Shown piece after piece: positions 8,043 through 19,493 of a stretch of DNA of 38,305 bases (the first letter of the stretch is position 1; each line of letters starts with the position of its first letter). The stretch comes from Deltaproteobacteria bacterium (GTDB lineage Bacteria > Myxococcota_A > Polyangia > JACPQR01), in assembly GCA_016190375.1 (NCBI GenBank), contig JACPQR010000198.1:1-38305 (forward strand), given 5' to 3'. The notes under the pieces were generated by a model. The model made no database searches. It had not been told where the DNA came from and saw only the letters and a list, made by a program, of their open reading frames with translations. The position numbers were made by a program, and so were the translations under genes.

Positions 8043-8762
8043 CTACTGGCCGCCGGCGCGCTGGATCGCCAGGTCCACTGCCTCCACGTACCGGTCCACG
8101 CGGGTGTGCACGCCGGCGCTGGTGCAGCCGTCGGCCGTGGCGCTGACGACGCCCGCGACCTCGCCGTTCAGGAGGACCGGTCCCCCCGAGTCTCCCTGGC
8201 AGATCGTCGCCTGGGTCTCGTCGGCTCTGGCCGTCCAAAAAGAGTTGCCGCCGACCCAGTCGATCGTCGATGGCCCCGAGCGCTTCGTGCCAGAGTCGTA
8301 CGCGGCGAGCCGCGTGTCGCCGAAGCCGACGTGCAGCACCTGTTCGCCCACCTGGTCCGGGCCCATCGCTTCGCGACGGACGGGCACCGGCTCGACGGGA
8401 ATGCTGGAGTCGAGGAGCACGACCAGGATGTCGTCGGGCGGTGGCGCGTCGTCGTTGCGGAATCCGGGCCAGAACACGAGAAGGGTGCCGGCCGCATGGG
8501 CGCCGGCCGCCTCGAAGAAGACCTGGTCGGGCGTCGTGCTCTCGGTCACGCAGTGCTTCGCGGTGACGAGGACGCGATCCGACACGAGCGTCCCGGTGCA
8601 GTTCGACACCCAGCCGCCGCCGGCGTCGATCGTCACGAGGCCGACCGCGGGGTGGCCCGCCTCGAGCTGGCCCCCGACGATCGCCGCCTCTCCCTCTTCC
8701 GTGGCCGGTCCCTGGACGCAACCGGCCATCGCCGCGACGAGCGCAGCGAGCACGATCCGCAT
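8043..8762 (-). CDS. Secreted S1-family (chymotrypsin fold) serine protease, lipoprotein
   Basis: 239 residues from ATG 8762. A short signal with lipobox AMAGC predicts a lipoprotein. The mature enzyme starts at the canonical IVGG (after Glu-Ala-Ala, not Arg/Lys). The catalytic triad is visible: His in VLVTAKHC, Asp in PPDDILVVLLD, Ser in CQGDSGGP. The residue six before the catalytic Ser (position 189 in chymotrypsin numbering) is Thr, so trypsin-like cleavage after Arg/Lys is not expected. Unlike its three upstream neighbours it has no Cys-rich modules and no MYXO-CTERM tail; it ends soon after the protease domain. It lies 170 bp downstream of the next protease gene on the same strand and may have its own promoter. 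The substrate is unknown. Confidence 0.9.
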   Translation of the reverse strand: MRIVLAALVAAMAGCVQGPATEEGEAAIVGGQLEAGHPAVGLVTIDAGGGWVSNCTGTLVSDRVLVTAKHCVTESTTPDQVFFEAAGAHAAGTLLVFWPGFRNDDAPPPDDILVVLLDSSIPVEPVPVRREAMGPDQVGEQVLHVGFGDTRLAAYDSGTKRSGPSTIDWVGGNSFWTARADETQATICQGDSGGPVLLNGEVAGVVSATADGCTSAGVHTRVDRYVEAVDLAIQRAGGQ

Positions 8763-8884
8763 TCTCCGACCCTCCCGTTCACCGGCGTGTGCAACCGCTG
8801 CGCCGGAGATCGGCGTCGGATTCGCAGGAGAAAACAGCCCGATCAAGACCGCGAGCGCACGAGCTGTTCCGGATCGCGGAGCAT

Positions 8885-8902
8885 TGTGCACGTGTGTGCA
8901 CA
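8885..8902. promoter_or_regulatory. 7-bp inverted repeat upstream of the minimal protease gene
   Basis: TGTGCAC, a 4-bp spacer and GTGCACA form a perfect dyad in the 170-bp gap, about 125 bp upstream of the start at 8762. The form fits an operator for a dimeric regulator. There is no other evidence. Confidence 0.28.
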
Positions 8903-8932
8903 GTCGGTGGCGACTGGCGCCGTCGCACCGCG

Positions 8933-10671
8933 CTAGCGCGGGCGGCGCCGCGCCCTCGCGAGGCACAGCGCGGCGAGCAGGGGGAAGAGCCCTCCGCCGT
9001 CGCTCGTGGGGACGGTCGTGCAGCCGCCGCCTCCGATGTCGCCGGCGAACGGGGGCTCGCGGCACAGGAGGTTGATTCCGTCCTCCTGCAGCGCGCAGAC
9101 GGTGGCGGCCGGGCAGCCGTGGGAGGGGGAGCACGGAGCCGTGCAGCGTGCGCCGTCGGGGAAATGGCCGCACAGATCGCTCGCGCAGTCGGCGTTCGAT
9201 GCGCAGGCGGCTCCGAGGACTGCCTTCTCCGGCAGGCAACGGTCATCGGAGCAGGCGAAGCCCGAGTCGCAGCCGCCGTCGCAGGTCGGCGCGCATGCCT
9301 CCGCGTCGCCGGCCGGGACGCACTCGTCATCGGCCGCGCAGTCGCCGTCCTCCAGGCAGCGCGAGCCGGAGGCTCCTGGATCTCCGCGCACGCAGATGTC
9401 CTCCCGGCAGTGGAAGCCCGATGGGCAGCCGTCGCCGCAGGCCGGCGCGCAGTAGCGGTCCGGGGCCTCGCCGGCGCAGACGTACCCCTCGGCGCAGTCG
9501 GAAGACCCTCCGCAGGGCTCGCCGAGGATCCGGGGCGAGCCGTCGTCTGCCGCGGCCTCGCAGAGGCCGCCCTCGTTCGAGTCGGGCTTGCAGATCAGGC
9601 CCCACGGGCAAGCGACCTGGTGCGGGGCGCAGGGGGTCCGGCAAGCATCGCCGGCGCAGGTCATGGATGCGCAATCGGCGTCGGCCGCGCAGGAAGCGCC
9701 GGCGGCCGCGCTTCCCGGGACGCCCGGCAGGCAGCGCCCCTCGCCGGGACCGGTCGCGTCGCAGTAGCTCCCGGCGGCGCAGCCGCCCGAGGCGAAGGGC
9801 TCGCACGGCGGGACGCAGAGGGACCCGGGACCGACTGGCTCGCAGACGAGGCCGTCGGCGCAGGAGCGGTCGTCGATGCAGACCTCGCCCTCGGTGCGGC
9901 AACCCTCGTCCGGGAAGTCGTCACAGTCGTTGTCGATGCCGTCGCACTCCTCCTCGTGGACGACGCAGATGCCCGTCTCTTCGAGGCCCCAGTCGACGAG
10001 GTCTAAGAAGAAGTCGACGCGCTCCGAGATAGTCATGCCGGCGCAGTCCGCCCGGGTCATCACGGCGACCAGCCTTCCGTCGGGGTCGAGGACCGTGCCG
10101 CCCGAGTCCCCGCTGCAGGCGCCCCGGCCCCAGGTGTACAGGAGCTCCGGCACCACCGGATCCGTGACGGCGTCGGTCGTCTCGAGCTTGCGCATCTGCT
10201 TTCCTTCGCCATTGGCGTCGGACAGACCGTAGCCGATCAGCCGCACCTCGGTGCCCACCTCGAGGTCCGCCGGATCGCGGTCGATCTCGTAGTAGGGCGC
10301 ACCCTCCAGGTCGATGTCGCGGTCCACGATCAAGATGGCGAAGTCGAGGTTCTCGATCGAGTCGCCCGGCGTGGTCTGACCGGCGACCACCGGGTAGTGA
10401 TACTCGTCGTTCAGGGACGGACGCGTGAGGACGACGAGCCCCTGCGGCGCCTCCGGGTCGCCCGGGTTGCGGCCGAGGCAGTGCTTCGCCGTGACGACGA
10501 CTCGCGGCGCGATCACCGATCCGCTGCACGAGGAGAAGCCTCCCCCGACGTTGAACAGGAGCACGGTGGCCGCTGCATCCGAGGGATCTCCACCGATGAT
10601 TGGAAGCGAGCGCTCGAGAGGAACGCTCGGTTCGGAGCATCCCCACAGCAGGAGTCCGCAGAGGATTCCCC

Positions 10672-10675
<4 letters not shown>
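8933..10675 (-). CDS. S1 serine protease with Cys-rich modules and MYXO-CTERM tail (paralogue A)
   Basis: 580 residues from ATG 10675, which overlaps the stop of the preceding gene (ATGA). A very short signal ends in lipobox LLLWGC. The S1 domain (about 25-240) starts at IIGG after Leu-Pro and shows VVVTAKHC, ENLDFAILIVD and ACSGDSGGT; position 189 is Gly. Next comes a MopE-like Cys/Asp motif (ECDGIDNDCDDFPDEGC). Then follow five modules of about 40 residues with the pattern G-x-x-C-x-x-x-x-D-C-x-x-x-x-C-(x)n-C-x-x-x-C-(x)n-C-P-x-G-x-x-C. The end is GGGGCTTVP, a hydrophobic helix and ARARRRPR, a MYXO-CTERM-like sorting tail. It is probably exported and held at the cell surface. Earlier in-frame starts would precede the signal and are unlikely. 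Confidence 0.9.
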
Positions 10676-12486
<1,811 letters not shown>

Positions 12487-12517
12487 CGAAGAACTCCTGA
12501 GTTCTCCCCCTGGAGCG

Positions 12518-14338
12518 TTAGGATCGGAACCGGCGTCCGAATGCGCCGAGCACGGCCAGCATCATCCATGCCACCGCTTCGAGCCCGCGCGGGCGAGGCC
12601 GCAGCCCGCAGGAGCAGCCGCGCTCGTCGCTGGCTTCCTCGACGGGCGGTGCGTTCTCGGGGCGGCAGTAGCGTTCGGCCGCGCCGGCCTCGACGCACAT
12701 GAGCCCGACGGGACAGGGATCGTCGGCGCTGCAGGGCTGGGTGCAGGCGTCGAACTCACCGAAGTGGCCGCACAGTCCCGTCTGGCAGTCGTCGTTCCCG
12801 GAGCACGCGCTGCCCACGGGCGGCAAGCCCGGCTCGCAGAACGACGTCCCGTCGTGCTCGTTGCAGGAGAAGCCCCCGGGGCAAGGGTTCGCGGGGTCGC
12901 AGTTGTCGGTGCAGGTCCGGCCGGCGTCGAAGTTGCCGCACAGCTCGGAGGAGCAGTCGTCGTTGCTCGCGCAGGGATCGCCGACCTCGCCATCCTCGTA
13001 CGGGCGCACGCACTGGCCGGCGACACCGCATTGGAGCCCTTCGGGGCAGTCGGGCGGACAGGCGGCGGAGCAGAACGCGCCAAACGCGTCCACGGCGCAG
13101 ACGGCGGAGGCGCAGTCCTCGGCCACCGAGCAGGGCGCCCCGAATGGCGAGGCATCGCCCGATCCGACACAACCGCCGCAGTCGGCGTCCTTGGCCTTGC
13201 CGCACGCCTCGCCCTGTCCGCAGTCGCCGTCAGCGGAGCAGCGCCGCAGGCATCGCCTGGAGCCTCCGGCCTCGATGCACGACAGGTTCTCGCACTCGGT
13301 GTCGTCCTCGCACGCCGATCCGATCGAGAGGTCGCCGGCCTCGCCGGTCAGGCACGCGCCCTCGCCGCACGCGACGGAGGCGCAATAGAAACCGTCGAGA
13401 CACTCCGCCGCGTCGAGGTCGCAAGTCGAGGTACACCGGGCTCCATCGCCGAGGTCGCGACAGTCCCCGCTCCCGCAGAACACGGAGTCCGTGCACGGAT
13501 CGCCGAGCTCCAGGCAGCCGTTGTCGATGATTCGATCGCAGTCGTTGTCCCGCTCGTCCCCGCAGATCTCCTCGTCCAGGCCGTCGCAGATCCAGGCGTC
13601 CTCGATCGCCTCGTCGATGATGTCGGCCCAGTAGTCCACGCGCGTGATCCCGCTCACCCCGTCCTCGCAGGGCTCGCCGCCCCCCCAACCGCCGAGCGTG
13701 TTCACGATGACGCCCACGAGCGCGCCGTCGGCGTCGAACGCCGGCCCGCCGGAGTCGCCGTAGCACGCGGACTCTCCGACCGTCGTGAAGTAGCTCCTGA
13801 AGACGTAGTCGACCTCGTTCTCGCCCAGGTACTTGCGGCCTGCCTGTCCGTCGTCGCGCTGGCCGTAGCCGACGAGCGTGATCGGCTGGCCCTCCTCGGG
13901 GTCCCAGTCGGTCACGTAGGGGTAGGGCTCCTCGTCGATCTCGTCCGTCGTGATGAGGACCGCGAAGTCGCGCCCCTCGACCTGCGTACCGCCCGTCGTG
14001 CGGACGTCCTCGACGTCGTAGTAGTCGCGCGTCCCGGTCGGCCCCGTTCCCACGATGACGTCCTCGGGGTCGATGGTCGTGCCTCGATCGTCGACCACGC
14101 AGTGCTTCGCGGTCACGACGACGCGTGCCGCCACGACCGTGCCAGTGCACAGCGCGCCCGCCGCGCCGCCGAGTGACACCTGGAGCATCACGACGCCCTC
14201 GTAGCCGTTCTCGCGCTCTCCGTAGTAGATGGCGGACGAGCGACGCGCGAGGTCCGTCGTCGCGTCGGGCGCGCAGGCGCCTGAAAGAGCGGTCCACAGA
14301 AGGAATCCCCCTGCGAGGCTCGCGAAGCGCTTCGACAT
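12518..14338 (-). CDS. S1 serine protease with Cys-rich modules and MYXO-CTERM tail (paralogue C)
   Basis: 606 residues from ATG 14338, preceded by GGAGGG. The signal peptide ends near LSGAC; the lipobox is less canonical (Ser at -3), so cleavage by signal peptidase I is also possible. The S1 domain starts at IYYGE after Ser-Ala, an unusual form of the IVGG terminus. The triad is VVVTAKHC, GRDFAVLITT and ACYGDSGGP; position 189 is Ser, as in chymotrypsin. It is followed by ERDNDCDRIIDNGC, five Cys-rich modules, and a tail with GCSCG, a hydrophobic helix and GRRFRS, the best match here to MYXO-CTERM. First gene of the minus-strand protease operon; divergent from the PLD gene with about 100 bp between them. 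Confidence 0.9.
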   Translation of the reverse strand: MSKRFASLAGGFLLWTALSGACAPDATTDLARRSSAIYYGERENGYEGVVMLQVSLGGAAGALCTGTVVAARVVVTAKHCVVDDRGTTIDPEDVIVGTGPTGTRDYYDVEDVRTTGGTQVEGRDFAVLITTDEIDEEPYPYVTDWDPEEGQPITLVGYGQRDDGQAGRKYLGENEVDYVFRSYFTTVGESACYGDSGGPAFDADGALVGVIVNTLGGWGGGEPCEDGVSGITRVDYWADIIDEAIEDAWICDGLDEEICGDERDNDCDRIIDNGCLELGDPCTDSVFCGSGDCRDLGDGARCTSTCDLDAAECLDGFYCASVACGEGACLTGEAGDLSIGSACEDDTECENLSCIEAGGSRRCLRRCSADGDCGQGEACGKAKDADCGGCVGSGDASPFGAPCSVAEDCASAVCAVDAFGAFCSAACPPDCPEGLQCGVAGQCVRPYEDGEVGDPCASNDDCSSELCGNFDAGRTCTDNCDPANPCPGGFSCNEHDGTSFCEPGLPPVGSACSGNDDCQTGLCGHFGEFDACTQPCSADDPCPVGLMCVEAGAAERYCRPENAPPVEEASDERGCSCGLRPRPRGLEAVAWMMLAVLGAFGRRFRS

Positions 14339-14438
14339 CGGGCCCTCCAGGCAGCGACGTGAGCCGCCGAGTTGGCGTTCTACCAGCGCTCCGGCGGATT
14401 CACAACGGGCGTGATGGCCCGTGACCAACCGGGTTACG

Positions 14439-15616
<1,178 letters not shown>

Positions 15617-15620
<4 letters not shown>

Positions 15621-17542
15621 AGCTTTTCTCGCGCAGCGCCGTCTACTTCGGCGTGTCGCCACGTCTTGTTCTGATCGCGCTAGTCCTTCTCGCTTCGGGG
15701 TCTGCGGCCGCCGAGCCGCCGGGGCTCGGGCTCTGCGAGCCCGCGGCGCGCGCCAGGCTCTCGAGACAGCTCGGCCTGCGCTCGCTCGACGACCTGACGG
15801 TCTACGAGATCGATCAGGCGATCGACGACGTCACGGGGACCTTCTCCGGCCGCGTCACGTTGCGCTTCACGAACACCACGGGCCGGCCGCTGGGTTTGTT
15901 GCCTCTTCTGCTTCACCCGAACACGTCGGCCGAGCTCGGAGCGCCCGGGGACGCGGGGACGCTCGAGGTGACGGAGGTGACGGCGGCCTCCCCCGTCTCG
16001 TTCGCCGCGGTCCGGCAGAGCCTGGTCGAGGTGCGCCTTCCGACGCCGCTGGCTGCCGGGCAGCGGATCGCGATCTCGGTGCGATACTCGGGCAGGCTGC
16101 GGCGCCTCGCTCCGAATGCCAACGACGTCTTCGCCCAGGCGATGAGCTCGATCGGGGCGCTGTCGGGCGGCGGCGCGGCGGACTATGGCCTCCTCGCGAT
16201 GGGGGACGGAATCGTCACGGCTGCGAGCGCATACCCGATGCTGGCGCCGTATCGTGACGGCGGCTTCGACACCAGCCGTCCCGCGCGCGTGGGCGACCTC
16301 GCCTACAACGGCATGGCGGCGTTCCGCGTCCGAACGGTCGTCCCCGCGGGGCTGAAGATCGTGACGAACCTCGTCGATGGCCGCCCCGCGCCGGTTCCCG
16401 GCGTGGGAGAGGTCGTCGTGTCGGAGGGCGCCCCGGTGAGGGACCTGATCCTCGTCGCCGCGCGCGACCTCGCGGAGCGGAGCTCGCGGGTCGGCGGGAC
16501 GAGGGTGCGAAGCCTGTTCCGCGAGCGCGACACGACCGCCGGGCAGAAGGTGCTCGAGGCGGCCGCCGCCGCGCTGGGGAGCTTCGAGCGGCGCTTCGGG
16601 CCATACCCGTACACGGAGCTCGACGTCGCCGAGGCGTCGCTCGTGGGCGGAGCGGGCGGCGTGGAGTTCTCGAGCATGGTGCTCATCGCTGGGATGCTCT
16701 ACCGATCGCCCGACGACTCGGAGAGCCCCCTCGCCGCGCTCATGCAGATGATGAGCCGGCTGGGTGGGCTCCTCGGCGGACAGGCCCCCGGCGCATCTCA
16801 GGCCGAGCGCATGGGCGATCTGCTCGACGACACGCTCGAGTTCACGGTCGCGCACGAGGTGGCGCACCAGTACTTCGCCGGGATCGTGGGCAACGACAGC
16901 AGGCGCTTTCCGTCCCTCGACGAGCCGCTCGCGCAGTACGCGGCTTCTCTCGCGATCGAAGATCGGCGCGGCGCGGCCGCGGCGCGGGCGGCGATGGACT
17001 CCAACGTGAAGATGAACTACGCGCTCTACCGCCTCCTGGGCGGGCGCGACCGGCCGGTCCTCCGGGACACGGCGAGCTTCAGGACGTCGATCGAGTACGC
17101 GGCGCTCGTGTACGGCAAGGCGCCCTACCTCTATGTCGCTCTGCGTCGCTCGCTGGGCGACGCCCAGCTCAGCGCCGCGCTCCGAGCCGCCGTCGCCCGC
17201 CACGAGTTCAGGCTGGTCTCGACCGAGGAGTGGATCCGGGCGCTCGAGGCCGCGGCCGGACCGGGCTCGAGGACCGTCCGCAGCACCTTCCGGCGCTACC
17301 TCGACGAGAGCCACGGCGACGAGGATCTGGGCGTCGACGACTCCGGCGATTTCGTCCTCGACACGATGTTCCCGCCCGAGGTCGCCGCGAGCCTGCGGCA
17401 GTCGCTGCCGATCCTGGGCATGCGCCCGCGGGACCTGCTCAGGATGGTCTTCGGCGGCGGTCTCGGTGACGACGCCCCGATCGGTCCGGGGATCGATCCG
17501 GACGCCGCGCTTCGCGCGCTCGAGGGGCTGCGCAATCCCTGA
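15617..17542 (+). CDS. Exported M1-family (gluzincin) metallopeptidase
   Basis: 641 residues from a GTG that overlaps the preceding stop. Residues 1-32 form a signal peptide (hydrophobic LVLIALVLLASGSAAA, cleavage near Ala-Ala-Ala|Glu). An N-terminal beta domain (about 55-170) resembles the M1 saddle domain. The catalytic domain has GGVEFSSMV in the place of the M1 GAMEN exopeptidase motif, then HEVAHQYF (His413, Glu414, His417). Glu436 follows the second His after exactly 18 residues, the M1 zinc signature, in LDEPLAQY. The change of GAMEN to GGVEF is common in distant M1 members and may alter N-terminus recognition. A C-terminal helical part follows. The protein is likely periplasmic or outer-membrane associated; the substrate is unknown. 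Confidence 0.87.
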
Positions 17543-17562
17543 AAAGGGGTATGCTCCGCCCC

Positions 17563-17733
17563 ATGGCGAAGCGGCGCGGCGAGCAAAAGCTCGTCGTCAA
17601 GAAGAAGAAGGCAGGACGCGAGGCCGCGATCTCGCCAGCAAAGTGGTTCAGCATCATCATCGTCGCCCTGCTCGTCGGAGTGATCGCGATCATGCTCTGG
17701 GGCTGGATCAAGAGCGCTCTCTTGAGCCCGTGA
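17563..17733 (+). CDS. Small single-pass membrane protein
   Basis: 56 residues from ATG 17563; ATG 17551 would add four. The N-terminus is very basic (LVVKKKKAGREA), followed by one strong transmembrane helix (about 27-50, WFSIIIVALLVGVIAIMLW). The positive-inside rule puts the N-terminus in the cytoplasm. It begins 20 bp after the metallopeptidase stop and is probably cotranscribed. I do not recognise the family. The clean basic-then-helix layout makes a real gene likely. Confidence 0.65.
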   Translation: MAKRRGEQKLVVKKKKAGREAAISPAKWFSIIIVALLVGVIAIMLWGWIKSALLSP

Positions 17734-17802
17734 CGCATTCCGCTCGCTCGCGAGCGTTCGTGCTGATTGCCGCGGCCGAACCCCGGCAGTACGATTCACG
17801 AC

Positions 17803-18177
17803 ATGGCCGGAAGTAGAGGAGGCGGCGGGAGGAAGGGTAACGGGGACGTCGCGAGCCTCACGCTCGAGATCCTCCGTGGAATACGATCGGGGATCGAAGG
17901 CCTTCGCGACGACAACCGTGCGGTCCACAGCGAGCTCAGAGCCCTGAACGAAAGGGTCGACGTGTTGACCGAGAGAGTCGACGGCCTGAACATGAGGGTC
18001 GACGGCCTGAACGCGAGGGTCGACGCCCTCGAGCGGGCGACGGCGCGCGGCTTCGAGCTCGTCACCGCGCGGCTCGAGAACATCCGCGATCTCGCCGGCG
18101 AGCAGTACCGGAAGCTCGAGGAGCGGGTCGGAGTCGTCGAGACGCGTCTGGCTCGGCTGGCGGGCGCGCGGCGCTAG
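17803..18177 (+). CDS. Small coiled-coil protein with heptad repeats
   Basis: 124 residues from ATG 17803. A Gly/Arg-rich start is followed by a continuous helix. The core consists of successive seven-residue units RVDVLTE, RVDGLNM, RVDGLNA, RVDALER, encoded by near-identical 21-bp DNA units at 17956-18039, each starting GTCGAC. Val/Leu at a/d-like positions indicates a parallel coiled coil. Similar short 'RVD-L' proteins occur in many bacteria without known function. The stop overlaps the convergent M15 peptidase stop in GCTAGC. An upstream ATG in another context is not needed. No signal or membrane segment. Confidence 0.68.
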   Translation: MAGSRGGGGRKGNGDVASLTLEILRGIRSGIEGLRDDNRAVHSELRALNERVDVLTERVDGLNMRVDGLNARVDALERATARGFELVTARLENIRDLAGEQYRKLEERVGVVETRLARLAGARR

Positions 18178-19463
18178 CGCCTCCGCACGAGCGCGAGTCC
18201 GAGCCCCATCAGGAGGAGCACCGCCACCGGGGGCTCCTTGCCCAGCGGGCCCGAGGTGCCGCAGCCGCCGGCGAGCCCGACCGCGCGGGATGACTCGCCA
18301 GGTGCGCCCGAGCCGTCGACCATCGGGTCGCCGTCGAGGTCGTCGCCGTCGTCGGGTGCCGGATCGTCGGGGGAGCCGTCGACGGGATCGTCGGGGTCGG
18401 ACGGGTCGTCGGGCGGATCCGCGGCCGGGAGGACCGTCACGGTCACCTCCCCCGTGGGCGCGCCCTCGCAGCCTGCCGGGATCGGGGCTCCGCCCGCGTC
18501 GACGAGGCCCAGCGCGATGGTCGCTGGTCCCTCGGCGGCGGGGACGAAGGAGTGGGTGAACGTCGTCGAGCCGCCGTCGATCACGTCGGCGCCGAGGGCG
18601 ACCGGGGGGTTCGTCGCGAGGCTGACCTGACCCGCAACCCACGTGGCGTCGCCGGTGTTGGTGAAGCTCGCGCTGATGGTCACCTCCCCACCTACCACCG
18701 CCTCGGGCGGAGCCTGCGCCGAGTCGAACCGCGCGTGCATGCCCTGCGCGCAGGGGTTGCAGGTGGTCGCGATCTCGAAGCCTCCCACGGGCGATCGGCC
18801 GAGGCGCGCTTCCGTCTGCGGACCGTACAGGCCGTCCTCGTCGATCGCGTCGTTGGGGTGGTTGGCGTTCCACAGCGTCTGGAAGGAGAGGACCGAGGCC
18901 GACCGGATGTCCTCGCCGGCGCGGACGTAGGTGAAGTGCACGACGTCGCCCGAGCCGTACCAATCCCACCCGTTGTTCTCGAGGGCGTTCCGCCACGCGT
19001 CGTGGTTCGAGACGTCGATGGCGAGACCGCCCTCGTGGTTGCTGCGGCCGGGGCTGGCCGCGATCTGGATGCCGCATCGGCCCGCGAGGTACCACTGATA
19101 CAGGAGGTACTGCTGTGGCAACGAGCGAAGCGCGGAGGTGATGGTGATCGTCGAGCCCGCTCGATCGTCGAGCGCCGCCATGAGCCCGTCGATCGCGCCG
19201 GGTTGAAGGTTCCCGAGCACCGCGCCGGAGGCGAACTCGATCTGGCCTCCTTCGTCGAACGGCTCCATCGTGTCCGGGTACAGGCAGTTGAGCTGGCCGA
19301 CGAGCTGGTCCGCCAGGCCCCGGACCACGGCCGTGCTGCACCCACCGCCACCCACCTCGTCGCCCACGGTCTGGGCCGACGCGCCGAGGGGCCAGAGGGA
19401 CACGAGACCCCACAGAGCACACGCGTGCACAGCGACCCGCCGAGAAAACACGAACCCTCCCAT
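18174..19463 (-). CDS. Secreted M15-type D-Ala-D-Ala peptidase with PG-binding, Ig-like and MYXO-CTERM regions
   Basis: 429 residues from ATG 19463, with GGAGG at a good distance. Signal peptide to about residue 30 (PLGASA|Q). The catalytic part (about 40-182) shows the M15 zinc pattern: SNHEGGLAIDV (His143, Asp150) and GDVVHFTYV (His176), the ligand set of VanY/DacB-like carboxypeptidases. A short peptidoglycan-binding-like repeat follows (about 192-225, with DEDGLYGPQTEARLG). An Ig-like domain of the NBR1 type comes next (about 255-345, VTISASFTNTGDATWVAGQV), then a linker rich in Asp and Pro. The end is GGCGTSG, a hydrophobic helix and LVRRR, a MYXO-CTERM-like tail. It probably trims peptidoglycan while tethered at the surface. 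It lies 30 bp downstream of the large lipoprotein gene on the same strand. Confidence 0.85.
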   Translation of the reverse strand: MGGFVFSRRVAVHACALWGLVSLWPLGASAQTVGDEVGGGGCSTAVVRGLADQLVGQLNCLYPDTMEPFDEGGQIEFASGAVLGNLQPGAIDGLMAALDDRAGSTITITSALRSLPQQYLLYQWYLAGRCGIQIAASPGRSNHEGGLAIDVSNHDAWRNALENNGWDWYGSGDVVHFTYVRAGEDIRSASVLSFQTLWNANHPNDAIDEDGLYGPQTEARLGRSPVGGFEIATTCNPCAQGMHARFDSAQAPPEAVVGGEVTISASFTNTGDATWVAGQVSLATNPPVALGADVIDGGSTTFTHSFVPAAEGPATIALGLVDAGGAPIPAGCEGAPTGEVTVTVLPAADPPDDPSDPDDPVDGSPDDPAPDDGDDLDGDPMVDGSGAPGESSRAVGLAGGCGTSGPLGKEPPVAVLLLMGLGLALVRRR

Positions 19464-19493
19464 CCTGCCGCCTCCAACAAGCAACCGTGATGC

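Noticed and set aside
17956..18039. 21-bp tandem DNA repeat as a separate element
   Set aside because: It is explained by the heptad repeats of the coiled-coil protein it encodes.
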